Shown: one piece after another, positions 16,769-24,773 of the stretch
How positions within the stretch are numbered: position 1 is the stretch's first letter
Layout: each line of letters starts with the position of its first letter
Source of the DNA: Micromonospora sp. CP22
GTDB lineage: Bacteria > Actinomycetota > Actinomycetes > Mycobacteriales > Micromonosporaceae
Reading direction: 5' to 3'
DNA length: 64,000 nucleotides
Assembly: GCF_009712475.1 (NCBI RefSeq)
Contig: NZ_VCJO01000005.1
Span: forward strand, 1 to 64,000
Program-made: the position numbers and the translations under genes
Notes under the pieces: generated by a model
Told to the model about the DNA's origin: nothing
Databases searched by the model: none
Seen by the model: only the letters and a program-made list of their open reading frames with translations

Positions 16769-17200
16769 TCAGGTGCCGAGGTCGCCGGTGGGGATGTCGC
16801 CGACTCCGGCGGAGACCAGGCGGAAGCGTACGCACACGATCTCGCTGTCGTCGGTGACCGGTGTGCCGGCGCGGGCCCAGTAGGCGGCGTGCCCGGCCCG
16901 CCACTCCTCGATCGACCGGTCGCCCTCCCCCTCTGCGCGGGCGAAGTCCCACGGCACCTCGGCGAACCGGGTCACCTCGACTCCGGTCACCTGGACGACG
17001 GCCAGGAGTGAGTCCGCGTCGTCGACGAGGGCCAGGTGCTCTCCGACGTGCTCGAGTTCCTCACCCTCGTCGACGTACTCGCGCAGCAGGCCGGCGGTGG
17101 CGGTCTTCACGCCAGCCAGCACGAGGGTGTTGAGGCGGGTCCGTAGTTCACCCGGGGTGCCGAGGTCCAACGTGCGGAGTCCGCCTATCCGTGGCCACAT
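16769..17200 (-). CDS. ASCH domain protein
   Basis: A 143-residue protein with an ASCH (PUA-like fold) domain over nearly its full length. Features are GELRTRLNTLVLAGVKTATAGLL near the start (the conserved small-residue/Lys-Thr stretch), LAVVQVTGVEVTRFAEV in the middle, and IEEWRAGHAAYWA near the end. ASCH proteins bind RNA or act as small amidohydrolases on modified cytidines (as E. coli YqfB does), so a nucleoside-processing role is possible but unproved. ATG start at 17200. It converges with the luciferase-like gene and diverges from the hydrolase at 17279. Confidence 0.8.
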   Translation of the reverse strand: MWPRIGGLRTLDLGTPGELRTRLNTLVLAGVKTATAGLLREYVDEGEELEHVGEHLALVDDADSLLAVVQVTGVEVTRFAEVPWDFARAEGEGDRSIEEWRAGHAAYWARAGTPVTDDSEIVCVRFRLVSAGVGDIPTGDLGT

Positions 17201-17278
17201 CCTGCCGAGGTTATCGCCCGCTCGCGGGGATCCGGTGTCGCTTCAACCGTGCCGGCCGGGTTTGAGGGGGTACGGTCG

Positions 17279-17818
17279 ATGGCCGACGACAAGGAGATGC
17301 CGATGGCGGGCCGACGTGCGGTGCTCATCCCGGGACGCGGGTACGACACCCGGTACCCCCTCTTCCTCTACCTGGGCGAAGCGCTCCGCCGGCTCGGTTT
17401 CGGGCTGCACGGGATCTCCTGGCAGGTGCCGGAGAACTTCGACATCGACACCATCGACAGGTGGGTGTGTGACCACGTCGCCCCGACCCTGCACGAGCGG
17501 ACGGACCTGCTGGTCGGCAAGTCGCTCGGCACCCTCGCCGCGCCGCTCGCGGCCAGCCGGGGGTTGCCTGCCGTCTGGCTCACCCCGCTGCTGCACCGGG
17601 GTGAGGTGGTCGACGCGCTGCGTCGCGCCTCGGCACCGTTCATCCTGGTCGGCGGCACCGCAGACTCGTCCTGGGACGGTCGGATCGCCCGGCAGTTGAC
17701 CCCGCACGTGCTGGAGATCCCGGGTGCCGACCACGCGTTGATGGTGCCTGGCCCGCTGGCCCGCTCCGCTGAGGCGCTCGGCCAGGTCTGCACCGTGGTC
17801 GAGGACTTCGTCCGCTGA
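17279..17818 (+). CDS. Small alpha/beta hydrolase
   Basis: A 179-residue alpha/beta-hydrolase, short for the fold. Visible elements: VLIPGRGYDTRYPLFLYL (oxyanion region), nucleophile elbow GKSLG, a late Asp candidate in VGGTADSSWDG, and the catalytic His in IPGADHALMVPG. It resembles KANL3/Tex30-type and uncharacterised bacterial hydrolases; substrate unknown. Start chosen at the ATG at 17279 with GAGGGGGT about 8 nt upstream; a GTG at 17249 would add ten residues without obvious homology. Single gene. Confidence 0.8.
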   Translation: MADDKEMPMAGRRAVLIPGRGYDTRYPLFLYLGEALRRLGFGLHGISWQVPENFDIDTIDRWVCDHVAPTLHERTDLLVGKSLGTLAAPLAASRGLPAVWLTPLLHRGEVVDALRRASAPFILVGGTADSSWDGRIARQLTPHVLEIPGADHALMVPGPLARSAEALGQVCTVVEDFVR

Positions 17819-17875
17819 CCCCTCCCGGTCGTCGGCCGCGAGGTCGTCGATCGGCGAGGTCGTGGGCCACGGCTG

Positions 17876-18427
17876 TCAGGCCGGGAGATCGGTGGAGGTC
17901 AGCAGGGCCGTGATGCGCAGTTCTGCCGCCACTGTCGATGGGCAGTCGGCGACCACGGCGGCGGTGCCGACCGGTTCGGCTCCTCGGGCGCAGCAGATCT
18001 CGTAGACGGCGCGTACCTGGGCGGCGGTGTCCACCCAGTCGTCCACCACCAGTACCCGGTCGCCCGGTCCCAGGTGCCGGTCACGGACCGCGAGGTCCAC
18101 CCGCCGACCGCGAAAGTCGGGGGGACTCTGCGCCCAGGTCAACGGCCCGGCGGGCAGCCGTCCGTCACCTGGCTTGTGCGCGGCCACGAATCCCACGCCG
18201 AGGGCGGTGGCTGCCAGCGGGCCGAGGAGGAATCCGGTGACGGCGGGGGACACCACCACGGTGGGCCGGGCCGCCCGGAACGGCGCGACCAGCGCGGGCC
18301 CCAGCGCGGTGAGCGTCGCCGGGTCTCGCCACCATCCGGAGATATCGCTGACCAGGTGGGTCGAACCCGGGCCGGGGTCGACCCATCCGAACAGCTCGAC
18401 GAGGCGTTCTCTCAGCTCAGCGGGCAT
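17876..18427 (-). CDS. Phosphoribosyltransferase-fold protein
   Basis: A 183-residue type I phosphoribosyltransferase. The PRPP loop is VLVVDDWVDTAAQ, and an upstream substrate/pyrophosphate segment reads VVSPAVTGFLLGPLAATALGVGFVAAHKPG. It resembles adenine phosphoribosyltransferase-like proteins, but the substrate hood is divergent and I would not call it Apt. The start at 18427 is preceded by GGATGGAG; the frame is open to 18499. It is divergent from the RlpA-like gene. Confidence 0.75.
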   Translation of the reverse strand: MPAELRERLVELFGWVDPGPGSTHLVSDISGWWRDPATLTALGPALVAPFRAARPTVVVSPAVTGFLLGPLAATALGVGFVAAHKPGDGRLPAGPLTWAQSPPDFRGRRVDLAVRDRHLGPGDRVLVVDDWVDTAAQVRAVYEICCARGAEPVGTAAVVADCPSTVAAELRITALLTSTDLPA

Positions 18428-18536
18428 GTCTCCATCCTGCGCCAGGCGCGTTGCGCACGGGACCGCCTGGCCCACCACCGATCGGATGATCGGCTTCACG
18501 TATCACCCTAATTGCGGGCATACCATCATGATCACG

Positions 18537-18566
18537 TTGACTTCGGAAGTGCTTCTCTCGTTATGG
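18537..18566 (+). promoter_or_regulatory. Housekeeping-type promoter for the RlpA-like gene
   Basis: TTGACT (18537-18542) and TTATGG (18561-18566) are separated by 18 bp and lie 38 bp before the GTG start. This is the clearest sigma-70-type promoter spacing in this part of the window. Confidence 0.5.
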
Positions 18567-18604
18567 TCCGAGCCGGTTTGACCCGCTGAGAAAGGACCGG
18601 GCTG

Positions 18605-19246
18605 GTGGCTGGCAAGCACTCCCGTACCCGCAGGATCACCTCACCGGCCGGTCTCACGGCCAGCGCCGTGGTGGCGGTCGCGCTCGCCGTCGGCGGTACC
18701 GTCGGTGCGGTTCGGCTGACCGCCGGGTCGGAGCCGGTACGACCGGCCGCGATCGACCTCGCGCCCACCACCGAGACGAGCGCTGCTCCGTCCGGCTCGC
18801 CGAGCGCGTCGCCGAGCGCCAGCGCCAGTGTCACCGCGTCGCCGAGCCCGACGGTGCGTCCGACGCCGAGCCGCACCACCCAGGCGCCCTCCCGCAGCAA
18901 GCCGCGTACGGCCAGCCCGACGCCGAAGCCGACGGCCAAGAAGACGACGGCCCGCCCGGTGGTCGACACCGGCTCCTGCGGCGCCTCCTTCTACTGGCAG
19001 GGCCAGATGACCGCCAACGGCGAGACGTTCAACCCGGAGGCGATGACGGCCGCGCACAAGACGCTGCCCTTCGACACGAAGGTCCGGGTGATCAACCCGG
19101 CCAACGGTAAGTCGGTCACCGTCCGGATCAACGATCGTGGTCCGTTCATCGAAGGACGCTGCCTGGACCTGGCGCGCGCCGCGTTCGCCGAGATCGCGTC
19201 GCTCGACCTCGGCCACATCGAAGTTCGCTACGAGGTGCTCGGCTGA
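18605..19246 (+). CDS. RlpA-like double-psi beta-barrel secreted protein
   Basis: A 213-residue secreted or membrane-anchored protein. An N-terminal hydrophobic segment (about residues 14-38) is followed by a Ser/Pro/Thr-rich linker (about 60-120) and a C-terminal double-psi beta-barrel (CGASFYWQGQMTANGETFNPEAMTAAHKTLPF ... VRINDRGPF). RlpA relatives cut denuded glycan strands; the barrel Asp lies in INDRGPF. There is no lipobox Cys, so it is probably anchored by its signal or released. GTG start with AAAGGA upstream. The phosphatase gene follows about 100 bp on, in the same direction. Confidence 0.85.
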   Translation: MAGKHSRTRRITSPAGLTASAVVAVALAVGGTVGAVRLTAGSEPVRPAAIDLAPTTETSAAPSGSPSASPSASASVTASPSPTVRPTPSRTTQAPSRSKPRTASPTPKPTAKKTTARPVVDTGSCGASFYWQGQMTANGETFNPEAMTAAHKTLPFDTKVRVINPANGKSVTVRINDRGPFIEGRCLDLARAAFAEIASLDLGHIEVRYEVLG

Positions 19247-19346
19247 GGCGGTGGAGCGCCGCGATCGGCTCCGGCGCGGGGTCCTCGTGGCCAGAACAGT
19301 CTCGTTCGAGGGGCCAGGCTCATTCTTTCGTACACGTACATCGGGC

Positions 19347-20474
19347 ATGCTGTCGGATGTACGCACGCAACTCCTCCAGCCGGGCCGCGGCCCGCTGAGC
19401 CCCGGATCCCGCGCCGGCCTCGGCGCGGCCCTCGGCCTGCTCGGAATCGTCTCGGCGGTCGAGCTGGCGGATGGTCGTACCGCCAACCACATCGCGCTGA
19501 TGGTGGCCGCTCCGTTCCTGGCCGCGGCGCTGGCCTCGTGGCGGGTCGTACTCGGCGTGGGGATCACCGCCTCCGTGCTGGGGGCGACCTTCGCCCTGGC
19601 GGAGTGGCCGGTCTCGCTGTCCACGGCGGTCGCGGTGGCCGGCATCGCGCTGGGCACCGGCATCGCGGGGGCGGTCGCGGCGGTACGCCAACGGCAGGCG
19701 GAGCAGATCGCCGAGTTGTCGAAGCTCGCCATGGTGGCCCAGCAGGCGGTGTTACGCCCGCTCGGCCCGCAGGTGGGTGCCCTGTCGGTGGCGGGACGGT
19801 ACATATCGTCGACCGCCACGGCCGAGATCGGCGGTGACCTCTACGAGGCGATCGAGACGCCGTACGGCGTACGGATGATCATCGGTGACGTACGCGGCAA
19901 GGGCCTTGAGGCGGTCCGGTTGGCCAGCATCGTGCTCGGCTCGTACCGGCACGTCGCCTATGAGCGGGCCGATCTGCGGGCCGTGGTCACGGACCTGGAC
20001 CGGGCGGTGGCGCGTAACGTCGGCGACGAGGACTTCGTCACCGCCGCGCTGGTCGAGGAACGCGGTGGCACGCTCACCATCGTCAACTGCGGGCACCCCG
20101 CGCCGCTGTTGCTGCGTCGCGGTGCGGTGATCTCCCTTGAGCCGCCGGCGCCGGCGCCTCCGCTGGGCTTCATGCCGGTGGTCCGGCCACGGGTGGAACG
20201 ACTGGAGCCGGGCGATCGGTTGCTGCTGTTCACCGATGGGCTCGGCGAGGCGCGTCGGGACGGCGAGTTCTTCCCCACCACGGACCGGGCCTGGCGGTTG
20301 CTCGGTCACGGTACGGTCGGCGACGGCCTCGCCTCGCTGGAGACCGCACTGGTCGAATGGGTGCACGGCCGACTCGACGACGACATCGCACTGGTCCTGA
20401 TGGAGTACACGGGCTCACCGGGGGATGCGACGGCGGCGGTGCCGAGCTGGGAGGTCGGCGCGGCCGAGGGGTGA
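19347..20474 (+). CDS. Membrane-anchored PP2C/SpoIIE-type serine phosphatase
   Basis: A 375-residue protein with about four transmembrane helices (residues about 20-115), a short linker and a C-terminal SpoIIE/RsbU-type PP2C domain (about 140-360). Metal-binding motifs are GGDLYEAIE, IIGDVRGKG, LLFTDGLGEARRDGEFF and DDDIALVLM. Such enzymes usually dephosphorylate anti-anti-sigma factors or STAS proteins; no partner is encoded nearby. The ATG at 19347 is chosen because longer versions would overlap the RlpA-like gene and add no domain. The membrane region has no recognised sensor fold. Confidence 0.85.
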   Translation: MLSDVRTQLLQPGRGPLSPGSRAGLGAALGLLGIVSAVELADGRTANHIALMVAAPFLAAALASWRVVLGVGITASVLGATFALAEWPVSLSTAVAVAGIALGTGIAGAVAAVRQRQAEQIAELSKLAMVAQQAVLRPLGPQVGALSVAGRYISSTATAEIGGDLYEAIETPYGVRMIIGDVRGKGLEAVRLASIVLGSYRHVAYERADLRAVVTDLDRAVARNVGDEDFVTAALVEERGGTLTIVNCGHPAPLLLRRGAVISLEPPAPAPPLGFMPVVRPRVERLEPGDRLLLFTDGLGEARRDGEFFPTTDRAWRLLGHGTVGDGLASLETALVEWVHGRLDDDIALVLMEYTGSPGDATAAVPSWEVGAAEG

Positions 20475-20580
20475 GAACTCCCCACGACCAGGGGCGACGT
20501 GAACCGGAACGGCAGGTGTGTAATGCCTGTCACTATCAAGACCGGGTTGTCGCTTCCTACCCGCGAGTAATAGAGTCAGG

Positions 20581-20596
20581 GTTACTGATCGGTAAC
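20581..20596. promoter_or_regulatory. Palindromic operator candidate upstream of acyl-CoA dehydrogenase
   Basis: GTTACTGATCGGTAAC, arms GTTAC/GTAAC with 6-bp centre, identical in 14 of 16 positions to the site upstream of etfD. It lies 26 bp before the ATG, where a bound repressor would cover the promoter or early transcript region. Confidence 0.7.
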
Positions 20597-20622
20597 ACCT
20601 GTCCGGAAGCGGGGCCAGCGAC

Positions 20623-22479
20623 ATGACCCACTACAAGAGCAACCTTCGGGACCTCGAATTCAACCTGTTCGAGGTGTTCGGAGCGGACCGGGCGTTCGGC
20701 CAGGAGCCGTACTCCGACCTCGACGTCGAGACGGCCCGGACCTTCCTCGCCGAGATGGACCGCCTGGCACGCGAGGACCTGGCCGCCAGTTACACCGACA
20801 GCGACCGCAACCCACCGGTCTTCGACCCGGCCACCCACACCGCGCCGCTGCCGGAGTCGTTCAAGAAGTCGTACCAGGCGTTCATGGACTCCGAGTTCTG
20901 GCGGCTGGACCTCCCCAACGAGCTGGACGGCAGCAACGCCCCCCGGATGCTGTGGTGGGCGCTCGCCGAGCTGGTGCTCGGCTCGAACGCGCCGATCTGG
21001 ATGTACGCCTCCGGCCCGTCCTTCGCACACGTGTTGAGCGTCGAGGGCACCGAGCAGCAGAAGAAGTGGGCGAAGCTCTTCGTCGAGAAGCAGTGGGGCT
21101 CGACCATGGTGCTCACCGAGCCGGACGCCGGCTCGGACGTGGGCGCTGGCCGGGCCCGGGCCATCCCGCAGCCGGACGGCTCCTGGCACATCGAGGGCGT
21201 GAAGCGCTTCATCACCTCTGGTGAGCACGACCTGACCGACAACATCGTCCACTACGTACTCGCCCGTCCGGTCGGCGTAGAGGGCGTCGGTGGGCCCGGC
21301 ACCAAGGGTCTGTCGCTCTTCGTCGTCCCGAAGTACCACTTCGACGAGGAGACCGGCGAGCTGGGCGAGCGCAACGGCGTGTACGCCACCAACGTCGAAC
21401 ACAAGATGGGCCTCAAGGTCTCCAACACCTGCGAGCTGACCTTCGGCGAGCACGGTGTGCCGGCCAAGGGCTGGCTGATGGGCGACAAGCACGACGGCAT
21501 CCGGCAGATGTTCATGATCATCGAGTACGCCCGGATGCTCGTCGGCACCAAGGCGATCGCCACCCTCTCCACCGGCTACCTGAACGCCCTGGAGTACGCC
21601 AAGAACCGGGTGCAGGGCGCTGACCTGCTCCAGTCGACGGACAAGACCGCGCCCCGGGTCACCATCACCCACCACCCCGACGTGCGGCGCTCGCTGCTGC
21701 TGCAGAAGTCGTACGCCGAGGGCCTGCGGGCTCTGGTCTGCTACACCGCCTCCTGGCAGGACAAGGTCGCCATCGCCGAGGCGGCCGGTGACGAGCAGGC
21801 CACCAAGCTGGCCAAGCGGGTCAACGACCTGCTGCTGCCCCTGGTCAAGGGCGTCGGCTCGGAGCGGGCGTACGAGCTGCTCGGGCACGAGGCGTTGCAG
21901 ACCTTCGGCGGCTCCGGCTTCCTTCAGGACTACCCGCTGGAGCAGTACGTCCGGGACGCCAAGATCGACACGCTGTACGAGGGCACCACGGCGATCCAGA
22001 GCCTCGACCTGATCTTCCGGAAGATCGTCCGCGACAACGGCAAGGCCCTGATGGCCGTGGCCGGCGAGATCCAGGAGTTCATCACCACCGAGGCGGGCAA
22101 CGGCCAGCTCAAGGAGGAGCGGCAGGCGCTCGGCAAGGCACTCGCCGAGATTCAGAACATCATCGGCGTGATGACCGGTTGGCTGGGTGAGGCGCAGGGC
22201 GGTGACGCCCGGGCGCTGTACAAGGTCGGACTCAGCAGCCGGCGGTTCCTGCTGGCGATCGGCGACGTGGTGGTCGGCTGGCTGTTGCAGAAGCAGGCCG
22301 ACGTGGCGCTGAAGGCCCTCGCCGGCGAGGTGACGGCGGCGGACAAGGCGTTCTACACCGGAAAGGTGGCCGCCGCCCGGTTCTTCGCCCGCGAGGTGCT
22401 GCCCCGCGTCGGCGCGGACCGACGGATCATCGAGAACACCGACCTGGACGTCATGGATGTCCCGGAGGAAGCGTTCTGA
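20623..22479 (+). CDS. Acyl-CoA dehydrogenase, long FadE5-like type
   Basis: A 618-residue FAD enzyme catalysing the first dehydrogenation of acyl-CoA beta-oxidation. It is longer than the usual 380-residue family because of N- and C-terminal extensions, as in mycobacterial FadE5 and related long-chain enzymes. Visible: [17 protein letters not shown] (flavin region), [22 protein letters not shown], and [22 protein letters not shown] followed by LYEGTTAIQ with the probable catalytic base Glu453. Single gene; the palindrome it shares with etfD suggests co-regulation with the enzyme re-oxidising its ETF partner. Chain-length preference cannot be read from the sequence. Confidence 0.92.
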   Translation: MTHYKSNLRDLEFNLFEVFGADRAFGQEPYSDLDVETARTFLAEMDRLAREDLAASYTDSDRNPPVFDPATHTAPLPESFKKSYQAFMDSEFWRLDLPNELDGSNAPRMLWWALAELVLGSNAPIWMYASGPSFAHVLSVEGTEQQKKWAKLFVEKQWGSTMVLTEPDAGSDVGAGRARAIPQPDGSWHIEGVKRFITSGEHDLTDNIVHYVLARPVGVEGVGGPGTKGLSLFVVPKYHFDEETGELGERNGVYATNVEHKMGLKVSNTCELTFGEHGVPAKGWLMGDKHDGIRQMFMIIEYARMLVGTKAIATLSTGYLNALEYAKNRVQGADLLQSTDKTAPRVTITHHPDVRRSLLLQKSYAEGLRALVCYTASWQDKVAIAEAAGDEQATKLAKRVNDLLLPLVKGVGSERAYELLGHEALQTFGGSGFLQDYPLEQYVRDAKIDTLYEGTTAIQSLDLIFRKIVRDNGKALMAVAGEIQEFITTEAGNGQLKEERQALGKALAEIQNIIGVMTGWLGEAQGGDARALYKVGLSSRRFLLAIGDVVVGWLLQKQADVALKALAGEVTAADKAFYTGKVAAARFFAREVLPRVGADRRIIENTDLDVMDVPEEAF

Positions 22480-22535
22480 GCCACGGGATTCCCCACCGCG
22501 ACGCGCGATAGCGGCGCGTCGCGGCCCGTGGTAGC

Positions 22536-22569
22536 CGACAGCCGGCAGGGTTCGCCCTGCCGGCTGTCG
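22536..22569 (+). terminator. Terminator after acyl-CoA dehydrogenase gene
   Basis: A 15-bp perfect stem (22536-22550 with 22555-22569) closed by a TTCG tetraloop, 57 bp after the stop codon. Confidence 0.8.
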
Positions 22570-22679
22570 TCGTGCTGGCCGTGGTCGTCCGGGGAGTGGG
22601 TAAATCCCCCGGCGGCGGGTATCCGTGGCTGACCAGTCCGAGTAGGCCCAGAGCAACCGCACGGGGGAGTGCCGCGCAC

Positions 22680-22949
22680 ATGGGCATTGGTAGTGGGATC
22701 TTCCTGATCGCGATCGGCGCGATCCTGACCTTCGCCATCCGGGCCAACGTCTGGTGGATCGACCTCCGGGCCGTCGGCTGGGTCTTCATCCTGGCCGGGC
22801 TGGCCGTGCTGCTCACCACACTGTGGTTCTGGCAGGACCGTCGAAAGCGGGCACGGACCCTGATCGTGGAGGAGAACCGGCTGTCGCATCCGACCGCGAT
22901 GATGCCGCCGCCGCCCGATCCACCGCCGCCGACCGCGCCACCGAGCTGA
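22680..22949 (+). CDS. DUF6458 small membrane protein (copy 1)
   Basis: An 89-residue protein with two transmembrane helices (GIFLIAIGAILTFAIRANVWWIDLRAVGWVFILAGLAVLLTTLWFW) and a cytoplasmic tail that is basic, then Pro-rich. The opening MGIGSGIFLIAIGAI and the central W/D-L motif match DUF6458, an actinobacterial family of unknown function. ATG at 22680 with GGGGGAG about 10 nt upstream. A paralogue with the same opening lies at 23633, beyond the convergent SixA gene. Confidence 0.8.
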   Translation: MGIGSGIFLIAIGAILTFAIRANVWWIDLRAVGWVFILAGLAVLLTTLWFWQDRRKRARTLIVEENRLSHPTAMMPPPPDPPPPTAPPS

Positions 22950-22964
22950 GCGTCCGCCTCAGCC

Positions 22965-22995
22965 CACACCGCACGCGTCAACCGCGTGCGGTGTG
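22965..22995. terminator. Convergent hairpin overlapping the sixA 3' end
   Basis: A 13-bp perfect stem (22965-22977 with 22983-22995, loop TCAAC). The right arm lies within the last codons of the SixA-like gene, and it can serve both converging genes. Confidence 0.7.
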
Positions 22996-23517
22996 CCGTG
23001 TTTCGATCTCGGCCGCGCCACGGCCCAGGCGCGCCCAGGACACGGCCGTCCGGTGCACCACGAGGCCGCTGGTGCGCAGTCCCTCCGGATCCGCCCGGAG
23101 CGGGTCGAGCAGTTCGGACAGCAGCGAGATGCCGGGGTTGTGGGCGATCAGCAGGACCGTCGCCGCGCTCGGCGACACCTGGCGGATCAGGCCCAGCAGA
23201 TCCTCCGGGCGAGCCTCGTAGGCATCCGGTTCGTAGCTGACCGCCGGGGCCGAACCGGTGGGGCCGTTCTCCGACCATGAGCCGGTCATGCCCGCCTGGA
23301 CGTCGTGCCACGTCTGTCTGGTGCGTACCGCCGCTGAGCAGAGCACCACGTCGGGCAGCAGCCCGTGCTGAGCCAGCCACACCCCTGCGGCTGCGGCGTC
23401 CGCCCGACCGCGAGCGGCCAGCGGGCGTTCGACGTCAGGACGGCCCGGGGCGGGTGCTTCGGCCTTGGCGTGCCGCAACAGCACCAGTGTCCGCTCGTGG
23501 TGCGCGTCGTCCGCCAT
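22978..23517 (-). CDS. SixA-like phosphohistidine phosphatase
   Basis: A 179-residue histidine phosphatase of the SixA branch. The catalytic RHA motif is in LVLLRHAKAEAP near the N-terminus, the second Arg is in SAAVRTRQTW, and the second catalytic His is in LLIAHNPGISLL. SixA in E. coli dephosphorylates phosphohistidine of the nitrogen PTS; the target here is unknown. ATG start at 23517. It lies between two plus-strand DUF6458 paralogues and is convergent with the first. Confidence 0.85.
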   Translation of the reverse strand: MADDAHHERTLVLLRHAKAEAPAPGRPDVERPLAARGRADAAAAGVWLAQHGLLPDVVLCSAAVRTRQTWHDVQAGMTGSWSENGPTGSAPAVSYEPDAYEARPEDLLGLIRQVSPSAATVLLIAHNPGISLLSELLDPLRADPEGLRTSGLVVHRTAVSWARLGRGAAEIETRHTARG

Positions 23518-23632
23518 GGTTCCAGCTTGCCCGATTGACGATCGGTGTGCCGGGGTAAGTGGGTCGATGCCGCAACCTCATCCGTGGCCGCGGCGGAGTG
23601 GAACCAGCTTCGATAGCCAAGGAGACGACGAG

Positions 23633-23917
23633 ATGGGCATCGGTGGCAGTATTTTCCTGATCGCACTGGGTGCGATCTTCGCGTTTGCCGTGGAGGCGAA
23701 CCTGGGCTGGCTCGACCTGAGCGTCGTCGGCTGGGTGCTGATGCTCGCGGGCGTCGCCGGGCTGCTGGTGACCCTCTACTTCTGGAACTCGCGTCGGCGC
23801 CCGGTCGTCGCGCCGGTGCGCGAGGAACGGGTGATGGCCGATCGCGCGGTGCCGGTCCAGGAGGACCGGGTGGTCCAGGAGTACCGCGAGGTGCGCCGGC
23901 CCGGCCCCACGATCTGA
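23633..23917 (+). CDS. DUF6458 small membrane protein (copy 2)
   Basis: A 94-residue DUF6458 protein with the same opening (MGIGGSIFLIALGAIFAFAVEANLGW) and two-helix layout as the gene at 22680. Its tail differs: after SRRRP it is charged, with repeated EER/EDR/EYRE units instead of a Pro-rich tail. ATG at 23633 with AAGGAG 7 nt upstream. The pair probably arose by local duplication, later split by or flanking the SixA gene. Function unknown. Confidence 0.8.
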   Translation: MGIGGSIFLIALGAIFAFAVEANLGWLDLSVVGWVLMLAGVAGLLVTLYFWNSRRRPVVAPVREERVMADRAVPVQEDRVVQEYREVRRPGPTI

Positions 23918-23934
23918 CCCCGACCCGACGGACT

Positions 23935-23974
23935 CAGCGGGGGTGGTGAGCAACGAGGCTCACCACCCCCGCTG
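23935..23974. terminator. Strong bidirectional terminator
   Basis: A 16-bp perfect stem (23935-23950 with 23959-23974, arm CAGCGGGGGTGGTGAG) with an 8-nt loop between the converging DUF6458 and hemolysin III family genes. Confidence 0.8.
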
Positions 23975-23988
23975 TCGTCGTACCCAGG

Positions 23989-24666
23989 TCAGGCGAAGAG
24001 TGCGAAGTAGATGGCGATGTGGTGGCAGATCGCGGCGACCAACGTGCAGGCGTGGAAGAACTCGTGGTGTCCGAAGACGGTGGGCCACGGATTGGGGCGA
24101 CGCAGCGCGTAGAAGACCGCCCCCACGGTGTAGATCGCGCCACCGACGGCGAGCAGCACCAGCGCGGTGACCCCGCCCTGGCGGAGGATGTCGGGCAGCA
24201 TCGCCACGGACACCCAGCCCAGGGCGAGATACAGCGGGGCGGAGACCCACCGGTTGGCGTGCGGCCAGATCAGCTTCAGCGCCACCCCTCCCAGCGCGCC
24301 ACCCCAGACGATCGACAGCATTATGACGGCGGCCCGGGTCTCCAGCAGCAGCAGGCAGAACGGCGTGTACGTGCCGGCGATGAACAGGAAGATCATCGAG
24401 TGGTCCATCCGGCGCATGACCGCGTAGCCGCGCGGGGACCACACCCGACGGTGGTACAGCGCGCTGGTGCCGAAGAGACCGCAGACGGTGAAGCTGTAGA
24501 CGGCCGCACTGATCAGCGGGGTCCAGCCGGGACGGGTGGCGGCGATCGAGCAGAGCACGATGCCGCAGACCAGGGCGACGAAGAAGGCGTACGTGTGCAG
24601 CCAGCCGCGCATCCGGGGTTTCCCGATGTCGACCGGCTTGAGCCGGGGGCGTGCTGAGGTGGTCAC
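23989..24666 (-). CDS. Hemolysin III / TrhA family membrane protein
   Basis: A 225-residue seven-helix protein of the PAQR/hemolysin III family. Conserved features are SALYHRRVW in the early loop (zinc-ligand His), RRMDHSMIFLFIAGTYTPF, and the C-terminal GHHEFFHACTLVAAICHH with the other metal His residues. E. coli TrhA (YqfA) influences membrane fatty-acid homeostasis; haemolytic activity is not implied. The GTG at 24666 starts 9 bp from a tandem GTTAC-type repeat (24675-24705) that may hold its promoter or operator. Divergent from the pxpBCA operon. Confidence 0.88.
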   Translation of the reverse strand: MTTSARPRLKPVDIGKPRMRGWLHTYAFFVALVCGIVLCSIAATRPGWTPLISAAVYSFTVCGLFGTSALYHRRVWSPRGYAVMRRMDHSMIFLFIAGTYTPFCLLLLETRAAVIMLSIVWGGALGGVALKLIWPHANRWVSAPLYLALGWVSVAMLPDILRQGGVTALVLLAVGGAIYTVGAVFYALRRPNPWPTVFGHHEFFHACTLVAAICHHIAIYFALFA

Positions 24667-24674
24667 GTCAATAG

Positions 24675-24705
24675 GTTACGGCAGCGTAGGTTACTTTCGG
24701 GTAGT
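24675..24705. promoter_or_regulatory. Tandem 15-bp repeat between trhA-like gene and pxpB
   Basis: Two direct copies, GTTACGGCAGCGTAG (24675-24689) and GTTACTTTCGGGTAG (24690-24704). Each is an imperfect inverted repeat of the GTTAC-N6-GTA form seen upstream of etfD and fadE. On the minus strand they read as TAACCTA units that could also supply -10-like sequence for the gene at 24666. Confidence 0.45.
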
Positions 24706-24773
24706 GCATCTGGTCACGCCCCCGCGACCAGCGGACGACGCGGCAGCGGAGGCGTTTACGAGAAGATAGCGGA

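Noticed and set aside
20557-22662. A 701-codon minus-strand frame opposite the acyl-CoA dehydrogenase
   Set aside because: No family signature and no ribosome site at the start; it covers the real gene and its terminator.
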